From Eubacterium sp. (GTDB lineage: Bacteria; Bacillota; Clostridia; Lachnospirales; Lachnospiraceae): 33,739 bases of DNA. Below the pieces are notes generated by a model that did not search any database, was not told where the DNA came from, and saw only the letters and a list, made by a program, of their open reading frames with translations. Made by a program: the position numbers and the translations under genes. Shown here piece by piece: positions 24,695-32,222 of this stretch (its first letter is position 1; every line of letters begins with the position of its first letter). The stretch lies in contig JALERM010000140.1 of the NCBI GenBank assembly GCA_022764165.1, positions 1 to 33,739 on the forward strand, written 5' to 3'.

Positions 24695-24723
24695 TTGACA
24701 AATCAAAAATAATAGTGTAATAT
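24695..24723 (+). promoter_or_regulatory. Strong promoter of a unit without a normal gene
   Basis: A consensus -35 TTGACA (24695-24700) and -10 TAATAT (24718-24723) are separated by 17 bases. No conventional gene follows before the terminator at 24914-24952. Confidence 0.75.
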
Positions 24724-24729
24724 AAACTC

Positions 24730-24952
24730 AACAAAACAAAAGAGAAACAAAAAAAGAAAATTTAAGTAAAGGAAGGTACGGACCACCAAGAACTTAAAGT
24801 AACACCTCAAAAACAAATTTAATGAAAGGAAGGTACAGACCGCCGAAAACGTAAAGTAATACCTCATAATTTAAGAAAGGAAGGTTACCCAATGATAGAA
24901 CCTGTAAATTAACAGTGAGTATCGAAAAGTTAATATTCGGTACTCACTTTTT
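24730..24952 (+). ncRNA. Candidate small RNA or leader with tandem repeats and a six-codon ORF
   Basis: Promoter and terminator define a transcript of about 220 bases. It holds diverged tandem units each starting AAAGGAAGGT at 24768, 24825 and 24876 (periods 57 and 51). The first two share GACC-n-CC and TAAAGTAA-n-ACCTCA. The third leads after seven bases into a tiny ORF (24892-24912, MIEPVN). The terminator stem (24914-24926 with 24936-24948, one G-U, TTTTT tail) begins one base after that ORF. The same AAAGGAAGGTACAG string occurs once more as the ribosome binding site of the SEC-C gene (25276). No known RNA family is recognised. Confidence 0.5.
24914..24952 (+). terminator. Terminator of the 24730 transcript
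   Basis: AGTGAGTATCGAA and TTCGGTACTCACT form a 13-bp stem with a single G-U pair and a nine-base loop, followed by TTTTT. It is a strong intrinsic terminator by appearance. Confidence 0.88.
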
Positions 24953-25182
24953 GTTACAGTTCAGACAGCCACTATCCCATGCCGTACTGTTCCTGATAGG
25001 CTCAGTAAGATATTCTTGGGATTCTCAGCCTACGTTTTTCCTAAATTGGTAGGATGAAAATGTGAAAACTAAGAAATGAAGCCTGCCCAAAGACCCAAAA
25101 GGTAGGACGGAAAACCAAATAACAATTGTTTGAGCCTACCATGAATCATTCGGAGCAGAATAGTTGCTACCTGAACTGTAAC
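24953..25182. repeat. 230-bp element with 12-bp terminal inverted repeats
   Basis: GTTACAGTTCAG (24953-24964) and CTGAACTGTAAC (25171-25182) are perfect inverted repeats of the motif also seen in the acpP and trpS leaders. Inside lie alternating complementary segments: CTCAGCCTAC (25024-25033), GGTAGGA (25048-25054), GCCTGCC (25081-25087), GGTAGGA (25101-25107), GCCTACC (25134-25140), plus TAGGCTCAG (24997-25005). Each could pair with either neighbour. No gene is visible. It may be a small non-autonomous element or a structured RNA. Confidence 0.55.
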
Positions 25183-25222
25183 CACTTTTTTTCTGCTATT
25201 TTATACACTTTTACCTTTTCTC

Positions 25223-25251
25223 TTGAAAAAGGGACAGGTTTCGTTTATACT
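25223..25251 (+). promoter_or_regulatory. Promoter of the SEC-C gene
   Basis: TTGAAA (25223-25228) and TATACT (25246-25251) are separated by 17 bases. The predicted start near 25258 leaves a short leader to the ATG at 25294. Confidence 0.75.
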
Positions 25252-25293
25252 ATATACGTTATACGATTAAGAATCAAAGGAAGGTACAGTATA

Positions 25294-25794
25294 ATGGGAT
25301 TATTAAAACAGTGGAGAGACATTGCTTATTCACAGCAGACAGATAAAGGGAAACTGCAGAAGTTCTGGGCTAATTATTTTATGATTGAAAAGGGTATTTA
25401 TGAACAGCTTCTGACCAATCCGGATGAAATCGTAAGAGGTACGGTAAAAGAACTGGCAGACAAGTATCAGGTAGATGTCATGACGATGACCGGTTTCCTG
25501 GATGGTATCAATGACAGTTTGAAAGTTAAGAATCCAATCGAAGAGATGGAAGAGGATACCGAGGTTAATCTTGGATTTGATAAAGAACTCCTTTATAAAA
25601 ATATGGTTGATGCGAAAGCAGACTGGCTGTATGAACTGCCGATGTGGGATGAGATTTTCACTCCGGAACAGAAGAAAACACTTTATATGGAGCAGAAGAA
25701 ATCCGGCACAATCATCAAAGGTTCTAAAGTCGGAAGAAATGATCCCTGTCCATGCGGCAGCGGTAAAAAGTATAAGTTCTGCTGCGGCAGATAA
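25294..25794 (+). CDS. SEC-C metal-binding domain protein
   Basis: A 166-residue soluble protein ending in a SEC-C zinc-binding motif, [20 protein letters not shown]. The motif is found at the end of SecA and on many unrelated proteins, where it binds zinc and often ribosomes or partner proteins. The rest is helical and acidic, with the pattern [20 protein letters not shown] and later [20 protein letters not shown]. It resembles small SEC-C proteins annotated only as hypothetical in Lachnospiraceae. The start is the ATG at 25294 after AAAGGAAGG; an open frame upstream to 25126 lies before the promoter and is not coding. A terminator follows. Confidence 0.85.
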   Translation: MGLLKQWRDIAYSQQTDKGKLQKFWANYFMIEKGIYEQLLTNPDEIVRGTVKELADKYQVDVMTMTGFLDGINDSLKVKNPIEEMEEDTEVNLGFDKELLYKNMVDAKADWLYELPMWDEIFTPEQKKTLYMEQKKSGTIIKGSKVGRNDPCPCGSGKKYKFCCGR

Positions 25795-25801
25795 GAGTGA
25801 C

Positions 25802-25828
25802 AAGAGGGCGTGTATCGTCCTCTTTTTT
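25802..25828 (+). terminator. Terminator abutting the ydcF ribosome binding site
   Basis: AAGAGGGCG and CGTCCTCTT form a 9-bp stem (one G-U) around TGTAT, followed by a run of T. The AAGGAGTG binding site of the next gene begins at the following base, so no promoter fits between. Confidence 0.82.
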
Positions 25829-25840
25829 AAGGAGTGAAAT

Positions 25841-26593
25841 ATGCCAAGTGTATTAATCATTATGGGGATTGTGTTTATTATCTATTATATCGCCTGTGTA
25901 TTGTATGCAGGGCTGGGAGCTTCCTTTATCTGGATCTGGCTGGTCGGAGGTCTGGCTCTGGTGGTGCTGGGCGGTACGCTGCTTGTCTGCAGGAAACATG
26001 GAATCATTTTGCAGATACCATTTTCGGCCAAGTGTTTATTTCAGACGGCGATTGCCTGTATGGCTGTGATTTTCCTGATTGGGGAAGGCTTGATTTTTTC
26101 AGGGATGCTGCAGAAAGGGAGACCGGATCTGGATTATATCATTGTGCTGGGATGTCAGGTGAAGGGAGAACGGCCCAGTAAGGCTTTACAGGAAAGGCTG
26201 GAGATGGCGAAGGATTATCTGGAGAAGAATCCGGATACGAAAGCTATTTTGTCTGGAGGCATGGGAACGGGAGAGATGATTACGGAAGCAGAATGTATGT
26301 ATCGTTATCTTGTGGATGCCGGTGTTGACAGCAGGAGACTGTTGATAGAAGATACTTCTACCACTACATTGGAAAATCTTCAGAACAGCCAGAACTTTCT
26401 GGATAAGGAAACGTGTTCGGTAGGAATCGTTACCAATAATTTTCATGTATACCGAAGTGTGGCACTTGCAAGAAAAGCCGGGTATCTGAATGTATGCGGG
26501 ATTGCCGCTCCATCCAGAACCATTCTTCAGCCGCATTATCTGGTGAGAGAGTTTCTCGCACTGATGAAAGAAATTCTTAAGAAGAATGTATAA
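25841..26593 (+). CDS. YdcF family membrane protein (DUF218)
   Basis: A 250-residue protein of the YdcF/SanA/ElyC (DUF218) family, linked in other bacteria to envelope integrity and of uncertain chemistry. Three N-terminal membrane helices (VLIIMGIVFIIYYIACVLYAG, a second near residues 28-48, a third near 63-85) precede the DUF218 domain. That domain starts at DYIIVLGCQVKGERPSKALQ and includes AILSGGMGTGEMITEAECM and LLIEDTSTTTLENLQNS. Seven bases separate AAGGAG from the ATG. With no room for a promoter after the preceding terminator, it must be read by read-through from the SEC-C gene. Confidence 0.9.
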   Translation: MPSVLIIMGIVFIIYYIACVLYAGLGASFIWIWLVGGLALVVLGGTLLVCRKHGIILQIPFSAKCLFQTAIACMAVIFLIGEGLIFSGMLQKGRPDLDYIIVLGCQVKGERPSKALQERLEMAKDYLEKNPDTKAILSGGMGTGEMITEAECMYRYLVDAGVDSRRLLIEDTSTTTLENLQNSQNFLDKETCSVGIVTNNFHVYRSVALARKAGYLNVCGIAAPSRTILQPHYLVREFLALMKEILKKNV

Positions 26594-26596
26594 TAA

Positions 26597-26622
26597 AAAA
26601 GTTGACATTATAGTCAACTTTT
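26597..26622 (+). terminator. Hairpin after ydcF, overlapping the next promoter
   Basis: AAAAGTTGAC (26597-26606) and GTCAACTTTT (26613-26622) pair perfectly over 10 bp with an ATTATA loop and a T-rich tail. The stem contains the -35 TTGACA of the downstream operon, so it may act as a terminator, an operator, or both. Confidence 0.6.
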
Positions 26623-26630
26623 ATTATACT
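26602..26630 (+). promoter_or_regulatory. Promoter of the gntR-ABC operon
   Basis: TTGACA (26602-26607) and TATACT (26625-26630) are separated by exactly 17 bases. The -35 lies inside the hairpin that follows ydcF and the -10 is five bases from the operator. Confidence 0.85.
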
Positions 26631-26634
26631 ACAA

Positions 26635-26657
26635 GTGTACTATATGAAATAGTACAC
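26635..26657 (+). promoter_or_regulatory. YtrA-type GntR operator
   Basis: GTGTACTAT (26635-26643) and ATAGTACAC (26649-26657) are a perfect 9-bp inverted repeat with a five-base spacer, at about +1 to +20 of the transcript. The GTGTACTA/TAGTACAC form is typical of sites of YtrA-subfamily GntR repressors, and such a gene follows. Autoregulation is the likely meaning. Confidence 0.85.
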
Positions 26658-26719
26658 ACAGTGCGGCGTGGCGTTACTGTTTACTTGCCATGATTCCGCA
26701 TGGGAAAGGAGGAGTAGTA

Positions 26720-27094
26720 TTGATTGTCATTGATTATCAGGATCGAAGACCGATTTATGAGCAGATTGTCGAGAAGTTTCAGGTGTTGATTTTGAAAGGA
26801 GTTCTGGAGCAGGGAGAGCAGATGCCTTCGGTGAGAAAGCTGGCGATGGATCTGGCGATCAATCCCAATACGATTCAGAAAGCCTATAGTATGCTGGAGC
26901 AGCAGGGATATATTTATCCGGTGAAGGGACGGGGCAATTTTGTTTCTGATAAGGCGGCGCTGGTTCAGGAAAAACAGAAGCTGTACTGGAAAGAGTATCG
27001 GAATATGCTGCAAAGAGGAAAAGAAATAGGTATTTCCAAACAGCAATTTGTAGAGAAACTAGATTATTTTTGGGAGGAGGAGTATCATGATTGA
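26720..27094 (+). CDS. GntR family regulator, YtrA subfamily
   Basis: A 124-residue regulator with a winged helix-turn-helix at residues about 8-78 (RPIYEQIVEKFQVLILKGVL, then MPSVRKLAMDLAINPNTIQKAY) and only a short C-terminal helix pair. This is the YtrA layout, which represses linked ABC transporter genes. The likely start is the TTG at 26720, seven bases after AGGAGG; the upstream ATG at 26690 has no binding site. The stop overlaps the ATPase start. A perfect operator palindrome lies 60 bases upstream. The signal it senses is unknown; relatives respond to cell-wall antibiotics. Confidence 0.92.
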   Translation: MIVIDYQDRRPIYEQIVEKFQVLILKGVLEQGEQMPSVRKLAMDLAINPNTIQKAYSMLEQQGYIYPVKGRGNFVSDKAALVQEKQKLYWKEYRNMLQRGKEIGISKQQFVEKLDYFWEEEYHD

Positions 27095-27986
27095 GTGCAA
27101 GGAAATCAGTAAGTCCTTTGGCGGAATCCGGGCAGTGAACAAACTGAGCGGAACCATCCGGGAAGGAAGTGTATTTGGTCTGGTGGGGACCAATGGAGCA
27201 GGAAAGAGCACCTGTCTTCGGATGATGGCCGGGATTTTGAAACCAGATGAGGGGAGTATTCTGATTGACGGAGAAGAAGTATTTGAAAATGAAGAGATGA
27301 AAAGCAAGGTGTTTTTTATTTCCGATGATCAGTATTATCTGCCCAATGCCACGCCGAAAGATATGATGGAGTATTATCGGATATTTTATACCTGTTTTGA
27401 TGAGAAGCGGTTTTCAGAACTGATCCAGAAGTTCGGACTGGAGATGAACCGGAGAATTCATACATTCTCCAAGGGTATGAAAAAACAGTTGTCGGTGATT
27501 CTGGGTATCTGTGCCAATACCAAATATTTATTGTGTGACGAGACCTTTGACGGACTGGACCCGGTGATGCGTCAGGCGGTGAAGAGTATCTTTGCCATGG
27601 AAATCCTGAATCGGGATTTTACCCCGGTGATTGCTTCTCATAACCTGCGGGAGCTGGAAGATATCTGTGATCATGTGGGGCTTTTGCATAAGGGAAATAT
27701 TCTGGTATCCCGGGATTTGGAGGATATGAAGATTAATATTCAGAAGGTGCAGTGTGTGCTGGATGAGGAAAAACGAAAAGAGCTTTTTCAGGAACTGGAT
27801 ATTATGCAGTCAGAACAGAGGGGAAGCCTTCTCACACTGACTGTGCGGGGAACCAGGGAAGAAGTTCTGCGGAAAGTGGAAGAAAAGGAGCCTATTTTTT
27901 ATGAAATCCTTCCACTGACGCTGGAAGAAATATTTATCAGTGAAACGGAGGTGGCCGGTTATGACATCAAGAGTCTCTTGGTATAA
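27087..27986 (+). CDS. ABC transporter ATP-binding protein (YtrB-like)
   Basis: A 299-residue ATPase of an ABC exporter. It has Walker A GTNGAGKST (about 34-42), an H-loop histidine in VIASHNLRELEDI and Walker B YLLCDETFDGLD (about 147-158). The signature is FSKGMKKQ in place of LSGGQ, a substitution usual in the YtrB/CcmA-like group. About 90 residues follow the core domain, as in drug-type exporters. Translation is coupled to the gntR gene by an eight-base overlap. The permease start lies inside the 3' end of this gene. Confidence 0.93.
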   Translation: MIECKEISKSFGGIRAVNKLSGTIREGSVFGLVGTNGAGKSTCLRMMAGILKPDEGSILIDGEEVFENEEMKSKVFFISDDQYYLPNATPKDMMEYYRIFYTCFDEKRFSELIQKFGLEMNRRIHTFSKGMKKQLSVILGICANTKYLLCDETFDGLDPVMRQAVKSIFAMEILNRDFTPVIASHNLRELEDICDHVGLLHKGNILVSRDLEDMKINIQKVQCVLDEEKRKELFQELDIMQSEQRGSLLTLTVRGTREEVLRKVEEKEPIFYEILPLTLEEIFISETEVAGYDIKSLLV

Positions 27987-29760
27987 AATGGTTACAAATG
28001 TAATGAAACGGAGACTGTGGTATGGTGCGATTGCAGCTCTGACGTTTTTTCTGGCATATCCGCTGAATGCCATGGTGCAGTTTGCAAGCAAATCAGAGAT
28101 AGAAAACATACAGTATTACAATGCTGAAGAAATCCAGTATCAGCTGCATAATGTATGCCTGCGTTTTCAGAGCCTTATGGCCGGAGGCGAGGTGCTTCCC
28201 TATATTGCTGTGCTGGGAGTGGCCTTGCTGGGAGCGTGGAGCGGTCTATACTGGCTGCATTCAAAAAAGAAAATGGATTTGATCGGAAGCCTGCCGGTAC
28301 GGCGTGAGAAAATATTTCTCGCTGAAAGTATTTCCACTTTGCTGTTGTTCTTTATCCCTTATCTGGTAAATGTACTTCTTGCACTGGTTGTGGGGGCTTC
28401 CAAAGAGATTCTGACAGGAACAGCGGTGCGAAATACATTCCTTGGTATGGGAATTCATTTGTTTTTCTATGTGGTGTTATATCTGACGGCAGCGGCTGCC
28501 ATGCTTTTGACGGGGAAAATATTGACGGGTATTCTGGGAACACTGGTATTTCTGGCAATCGGACCTGCAATATATGGATTATATTACACCCTGCCGCAGG
28601 TTTTCTGGAAGACTTATATCAGTACAGAAGTTGACTGGATGAACGTATTGCTTGACCTGTCCCCTGCCGCAGGTTTTCTGTCAGTGTACAATCGTATCAG
28701 TTATTGGGCTTCGGTAGAAGGAGTAGAGCTGAATATCACTGCTCCCATGGTGACCGTGCTGATTACTGGAATCGTGATGGGAATTCTTTGCTTCTGGCTG
28801 GTTAAAAAACGTCCGTCAGAAGGAGCAGAATCCTCCATGGCATTTCCAGCAACAGAGGGAGTGATTAAAGCAATTATTCTTTACCCGCTGTCACTGGCAG
28901 GCGGCCTGTTCTTTCAGGCACTCGGTGATTTCAGAGGAAATGTAACACCGGGAACCGGCTGGTTCTGGTTCGGAATTGTATTTACTTTATTGCTTGGAAG
29001 TATTATTATTGAAGTAATATACCATTTTGACAGGAAAATGATATTTGCCCACAAGAAAGCTACGAGTATCTGCACCCTGGCTGTACTGGCGACAGCTGCA
29101 TTTTTCGATTTTGACCTGATTGGCTATGACCGCTGGATACCGGAACAGGAAGAGGTGACCAATGCTATTGTCTTCGACTGGATCAGTTATTCAAATGACT
29201 ATCCGGATGGCAGTAAAAATAGCCAGGAATATCTGAAAAACCATATGGAAGAACTCAACAGCGATTCTGTGCTGGAGATGGTCAGAGAGGCTGTGGAAAA
29301 TCTGGGACCGGACGGATGGCAGATGGATGGCGGAACCAGTGTGACGGCCTTGTTCCGGATGAAAGACGGAAAAATAAAAGCGCGAAACTATGTGGTCTCT
29401 GAGGAAATGTTTGCTCAAAGCCAGAGAGAATTGTATGAACAGAAGCTTTATCGTGAAACTCTGTATCCTTTGCTTTTGACAGAACCGGAAAATGTAAGAA
29501 TAAATGATACAATGTACGAGTGGGGAAATGATGACATTTCTCTGCTGGGACTTACCGGCGAAGAACAGACCCGTCTGATTGCCATTTATCAGGAAGAACT
29601 GGGCAGTCTGAGTTATGACGAGATTGTTGATGGAAATCTCTATGGTATGCATTTCCGATACAGGGAGAATGAGCGATATATCAGTGGGGATTATCAATTG
29701 AATGAGCATTTCGTTAAGACGATAAAATTTCTCACGGAGAAAGGTGTGCTGAAAGGATAG
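27961..29760 (+). CDS. ABC transporter permease with large C-terminal domain
   Basis: A membrane partner of the preceding ATPase, about 599 residues. Around nine membrane helices lie in residues 20-380, among them GAIAALTFFLAYPLNAMV, STLLLFFIPYLVNVLLALVV and WFWFGIVFTLLLGSIIIEVIYHF. The last 180 or so residues, after FDFDLIGYDRWIPEQ, are polar, acidic and probably outside the membrane. Similar permeases next to YtrA-type regulators occur in Lachnospiraceae, with no substrate assigned. I chose the ATG at 27961 since GGAGG lies eight bases before it; an earlier in-frame ATG at 27940 has none. Export of a toxic compound or a cell-wall stress function is plausible, not shown. Confidence 0.88.
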   Translation: MTSRVSWYKMVTNVMKRRLWYGAIAALTFFLAYPLNAMVQFASKSEIENIQYYNAEEIQYQLHNVCLRFQSLMAGGEVLPYIAVLGVALLGAWSGLYWLHSKKKMDLIGSLPVRREKIFLAESISTLLLFFIPYLVNVLLALVVGASKEILTGTAVRNTFLGMGIHLFFYVVLYLTAAAAMLLTGKILTGILGTLVFLAIGPAIYGLYYTLPQVFWKTYISTEVDWMNVLLDLSPAAGFLSVYNRISYWASVEGVELNITAPMVTVLITGIVMGILCFWLVKKRPSEGAESSMAFPATEGVIKAIILYPLSLAGGLFFQALGDFRGNVTPGTGWFWFGIVFTLLLGSIIIEVIYHFDRKMIFAHKKATSICTLAVLATAAFFDFDLIGYDRWIPEQEEVTNAIVFDWISYSNDYPDGSKNSQEYLKNHMEELNSDSVLEMVREAVENLGPDGWQMDGGTSVTALFRMKDGKIKARNYVVSEEMFAQSQRELYEQKLYRETLYPLLLTEPENVRINDTMYEWGNDDISLLGLTGEEQTRLIAIYQEELGSLSYDEIVDGNLYGMHFRYRENERYISGDYQLNEHFVKTIKFLTEKGVLKG

Positions 29761-29803
29761 CACATTCCGGTCAGTGGTATAAATAACAGACTGAGGAAAA
29801 GAC

Positions 29804-30814
29804 ATGAAGAATATATTGCTGATTGCAACCGGAGGAACGATTGCCTCTGTCAATACCGATCATGGACTGGTACCCGGAACAAGCGGGAAAGAAATCCTTT
29901 CTTATGTACCTGAGGCAGAATCTGTCTGCCATATCGATGTAAAACAAATATTGAATCTGGACAGCACCAATCTTCAGCCGGAGCACTGGCTGAAGATTGT
30001 GCACGGAATTCAGGAAGTATATGAACAGTACGATGGTTTCGTGATCACTCACGGAACTGATACCATGGCTTATACGGCAGCGGCATTATCTTACCTGATT
30101 CAGAATTCCGCAAAACCGATTATTATTACAGGGGCACAGAAACCAATCAGTGCCCCTATTACTGATGCGAAGAAAAATCTCATGGACAGCATTCGATTTG
30201 CTGCCCGGGACAATGTGAGCGGCGTGTATATTGTATTTGACGGAAAAGCGATTCTGGGGACCAGGGCGAGAAAGGTTCGCTCCAAAAGCTACAGTGCCTT
30301 TGAAAGTATCAATTATCCAGTGGCGGCATTTATCGATGACAGGAGAATCCTGCAATATGTGGAGGAAAATGATAACCACAGCCCGGTTACCTTTTATCAT
30401 GAAATTAATCCCAGAGTATTCCTGCTGAAGCTGATTCCCGGCATGGAACCGGACATCCTCCGTTATATCGGTGAGCGGTGTGATGCCATCATTATCGAGA
30501 GTTATGGGGTGGGCGGAATTCCATTCTATAACAGAAGAAATTTCCTGGAGGAACTGAAACAACTGACTAAGAGCGGAAAAATCGTGGTGATTGCCACACA
30601 GGTGATGCTGGAGGGCAGCGATGCGGAAGTATATGAGGTTGGTTTTAAAGCTGTCAATCAGTACAACATCCTGCAGGCATATGACATGACCGTGGAAGCG
30701 GCGGCAGTGAAGTTGATGTGGATACTGGCTCAGACTCACCAGTTCGAAGAAGTAAAAAAACTGTTTTACCACCCGGTCAGCCATGATATAATGAGCGTTA
30801 GCGAGCGGGAGTAA
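29804..30814 (+). CDS. Type I L-asparaginase
   Basis: A 336-residue cytoplasmic asparaginase, hydrolysing asparagine to aspartate and ammonia. The first catalytic threonine lies in LLIATGGTIAS (near residue 12) and the second motif is ITHGTDTMAYTA. GAQKPISAPITDAKKNL and YGVGGIPFYN are further family blocks. There is no signal peptide, in line with the type I enzyme. GAGG lies just upstream of the ATG. The final eight residues (IMSVSERE) and the stop are encoded by a 27-base direct repeat that recurs at 30869-30895, so the natural C terminus appears to have been replaced. It stands apart from the ABC operon by 43 bases. Confidence 0.94.
   Translation: MKNILLIATGGTIASVNTDHGLVPGTSGKEILSYVPEAESVCHIDVKQILNLDSTNLQPEHWLKIVHGIQEVYEQYDGFVITHGTDTMAYTAAALSYLIQNSAKPIIITGAQKPISAPITDAKKNLMDSIRFAARDNVSGVYIVFDGKAILGTRARKVRSKSYSAFESINYPVAAFIDDRRILQYVEENDNHSPVTFYHEINPRVFLLKLIPGMEPDILRYIGERCDAIIIESYGVGGIPFYNRRNFLEELKQLTKSGKIVVIATQVMLEGSDAEVYEVGFKAVNQYNILQAYDMTVEAAAVKLMWILAQTHQFEEVKKLFYHPVSHDIMSVSERE
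30788..30814 (+). repeat. 27-base direct repeat, copy 1 (encodes the asparaginase C terminus)
   Basis: The segment begins ATAATGAGCGTTAGCGAG and ends GGGAGTAA. It matches 30869-30895 at 26 of 27 positions, 81 bases further on. It supplies the last codons and the stop of the asparaginase gene. Confidence 0.85.
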
Positions 30815-30847
30815 GCGAAGCTTATTCATCGCGAGCGGCGAATGGCG

Positions 30848-30868
30848 CCCACCGGAGTATCCGGTGGG
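30848..30868 (+). terminator. Hairpin between the two direct repeat copies
   Basis: CCCACCGG (30848-30855) and CCGGTGGG (30861-30868) form a perfect 8-bp stem around AGTAT. It lies between the direct repeat copies and lacks a U-tract, so it may be part of the repeat element and not a terminator. Confidence 0.5.
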
Positions 30869-30895
30869 ATAATGAGCGTTAGCGAGTGGGAGTAA
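30869..30895 (+). repeat. 27-base direct repeat, copy 2
   Basis: It differs from copy 1 only by T for C at 30887. It ends next to the AAAGGAGG binding site of the methyltransferase gene. Confidence 0.85.
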
Positions 30896-30907
30896 AGGAG
30901 GTAATAT

Positions 30908-32110
30908 ATGAGTTTTGCGATAGTGACCCTAAAAAAGGGAGAGGGCCGTACCTTGAAGGCGGGCGGTGCCTGGATTTATGATAATGAAATCGGAAGTATT
31001 ACAGGTGATTTTACAGATGGTGATATGGTTCTGGTACATGATTTTGACGGATATCCCATGGGAAGAGGATTTATCAACCGCAATTCCAAGATAAGGATCC
31101 GTATGATGACCAGAAATATTCATCAGGAAATTGACGAGGAATTTCTTCGCATGCGTGTGAAAAACGCCTGGGATTACAGGAAGAAAACCGTGGATACGGG
31201 AAGCTGTCGGGTGATTTTCGGTGAGGCGGATTTCCTGCCGGGTCTGGTGGTTGACAAGTTTTCTGATGTGCTTGTGGTACAGTCCCTGGCACTGGGAATT
31301 GACCGGCTGAAAGAAACGATTATTCGTCTTCTGAAAGAAGTACTGGCAGCGGATGGTGTTATAATCCGTGGAGTCTACGAGAGAAGTGATGCCAAAGTCC
31401 GGGAACAGGAAAGCATGGAGCGTGTGAAAGGATTTCTGGGGGAAGAGTTTGATACGCTGGTGGAGATTGAGGAAAATGGTGTGAAGTACCAGGTGGATGT
31501 GAAAGACGGTCAGAAGACCGGATTTTTCCTGGATCAGAAGTATAATCGGCAGTCCATTCACAAATTATGTAAAGGTGCAAAAGTTCTGGACTGCTTTACA
31601 CATACCGGTTCCTTCGCTCTGAATGCGGGCATTGCCGGGGCTTCTTCCGTACTTGGCGTGGATGCCTCTCAGCTGGGCGTAGATCAGGCCACCGTGAATG
31701 CAAAGTTGAATGGTCTGGAAGACAGAGTAAAATTCATCTGTGCGGATGTGTTTGATCTTTTGCCGAAACTGGAAGAGCAGGGAGAAAAGTTTGATGTGGT
31801 AATCCTGGACCCGCCGGCATTTACCAAATCAAGGAATTCTGTTAAAAACGCAGTAAAGGGCTATAGAGAAATCAATCTGCGGGGAATGAAGCTGGTGAAA
31901 GACGGAGGTTATCTTGCCACCTGTTCCTGTTCGCATTTTATGACTTACGAGCTCTTTACACAGACCATCGGGCAGGCTGCGAGAAATGTGCACAAGCGGC
32001 TCAGACAGGTAGAATTCCGGACACAGGCACCGGATCATCCTATTCTTTGGGCAGCAGATGAATCATACTATCTCAAGTTTTATATCTTTCAGGTAGTGGA
32101 CGAAAAGTAA
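30908..32110 (+). CDS. Class I rRNA methyltransferase, RlmI/RlmK-like
   Basis: A 400-residue SAM-dependent RNA methyltransferase. The N-terminal PUA domain (residues about 1-75, with LKAGGAWIYDNEIG) binds RNA. A linker region (FGEADFLPGLVVDKFSD) precedes the Rossmann domain with VLDCFTHTGSFALNAGIAGASSVLGVD. The catalytic-type motif LDPPAFTKS and the later TCSCSHFM are typical of cytosine-5 methyltransferases. The layout fits E. coli RlmI, which modifies 23S rRNA, and its Firmicute relatives; the exact target base here is not known. AAAGGAGG lies seven bases before the ATG. Confidence 0.92.
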   Translation: MSFAIVTLKKGEGRTLKAGGAWIYDNEIGSITGDFTDGDMVLVHDFDGYPMGRGFINRNSKIRIRMMTRNIHQEIDEEFLRMRVKNAWDYRKKTVDTGSCRVIFGEADFLPGLVVDKFSDVLVVQSLALGIDRLKETIIRLLKEVLAADGVIIRGVYERSDAKVREQESMERVKGFLGEEFDTLVEIEENGVKYQVDVKDGQKTGFFLDQKYNRQSIHKLCKGAKVLDCFTHTGSFALNAGIAGASSVLGVDASQLGVDQATVNAKLNGLEDRVKFICADVFDLLPKLEEQGEKFDVVILDPPAFTKSRNSVKNAVKGYREINLRGMKLVKDGGYLATCSCSHFMTYELFTQTIGQAARNVHKRLRQVEFRTQAPDHPILWAADESYYLKFYIFQVVDEK

Positions 32111-32182
32111 GGGCTTGAAAGTTGCTTAAATACGGGGTTTCGAATAAACGCATGAACCGGGTTACAGTTCACATAAATCATG

Positions 32183-32222
32183 ATTAAATAAGGGAAATGG
32201 GTTGACATTTCCCTTATTTAAT
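32183..32222. terminator. Perfect 16-bp hairpin after the methyltransferase gene
   Basis: Arms 32183-32198 (ATTAAATAAGGGAAAT) and 32207-32222 are perfectly complementary with an eight-base loop. It follows the methyltransferase stop by 72 bases. The loop and arm contain TTGACA, the -35 of the next promoter. The DNA between 32111 and 32182 shows only a GTTACAGTTCAC motif at 32161. Confidence 0.8.

Noticed and set aside
24768-24870. Resemblance of GGU-ACGG-ACC to the paired ACGR loops of the guanidine-II (mini-ykkC) riboswitch
   Set aside because: The second unit reads ACAG instead of ACGR, the stems are only three base pairs, and the downstream gene is not a guanidine exporter or carboxylase.
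24730-24900. CRISPR array
   Set aside because: Only three imperfect units with unequal spacing and no cas genes; the units include spacer-like parts that are themselves similar.
25126-25293. Upstream extension of the SEC-C protein
   Set aside because: A clear promoter at 25223-25251 and the binding site at 25276 place the start at 25294; the extension covers one end of the inverted-repeat element.
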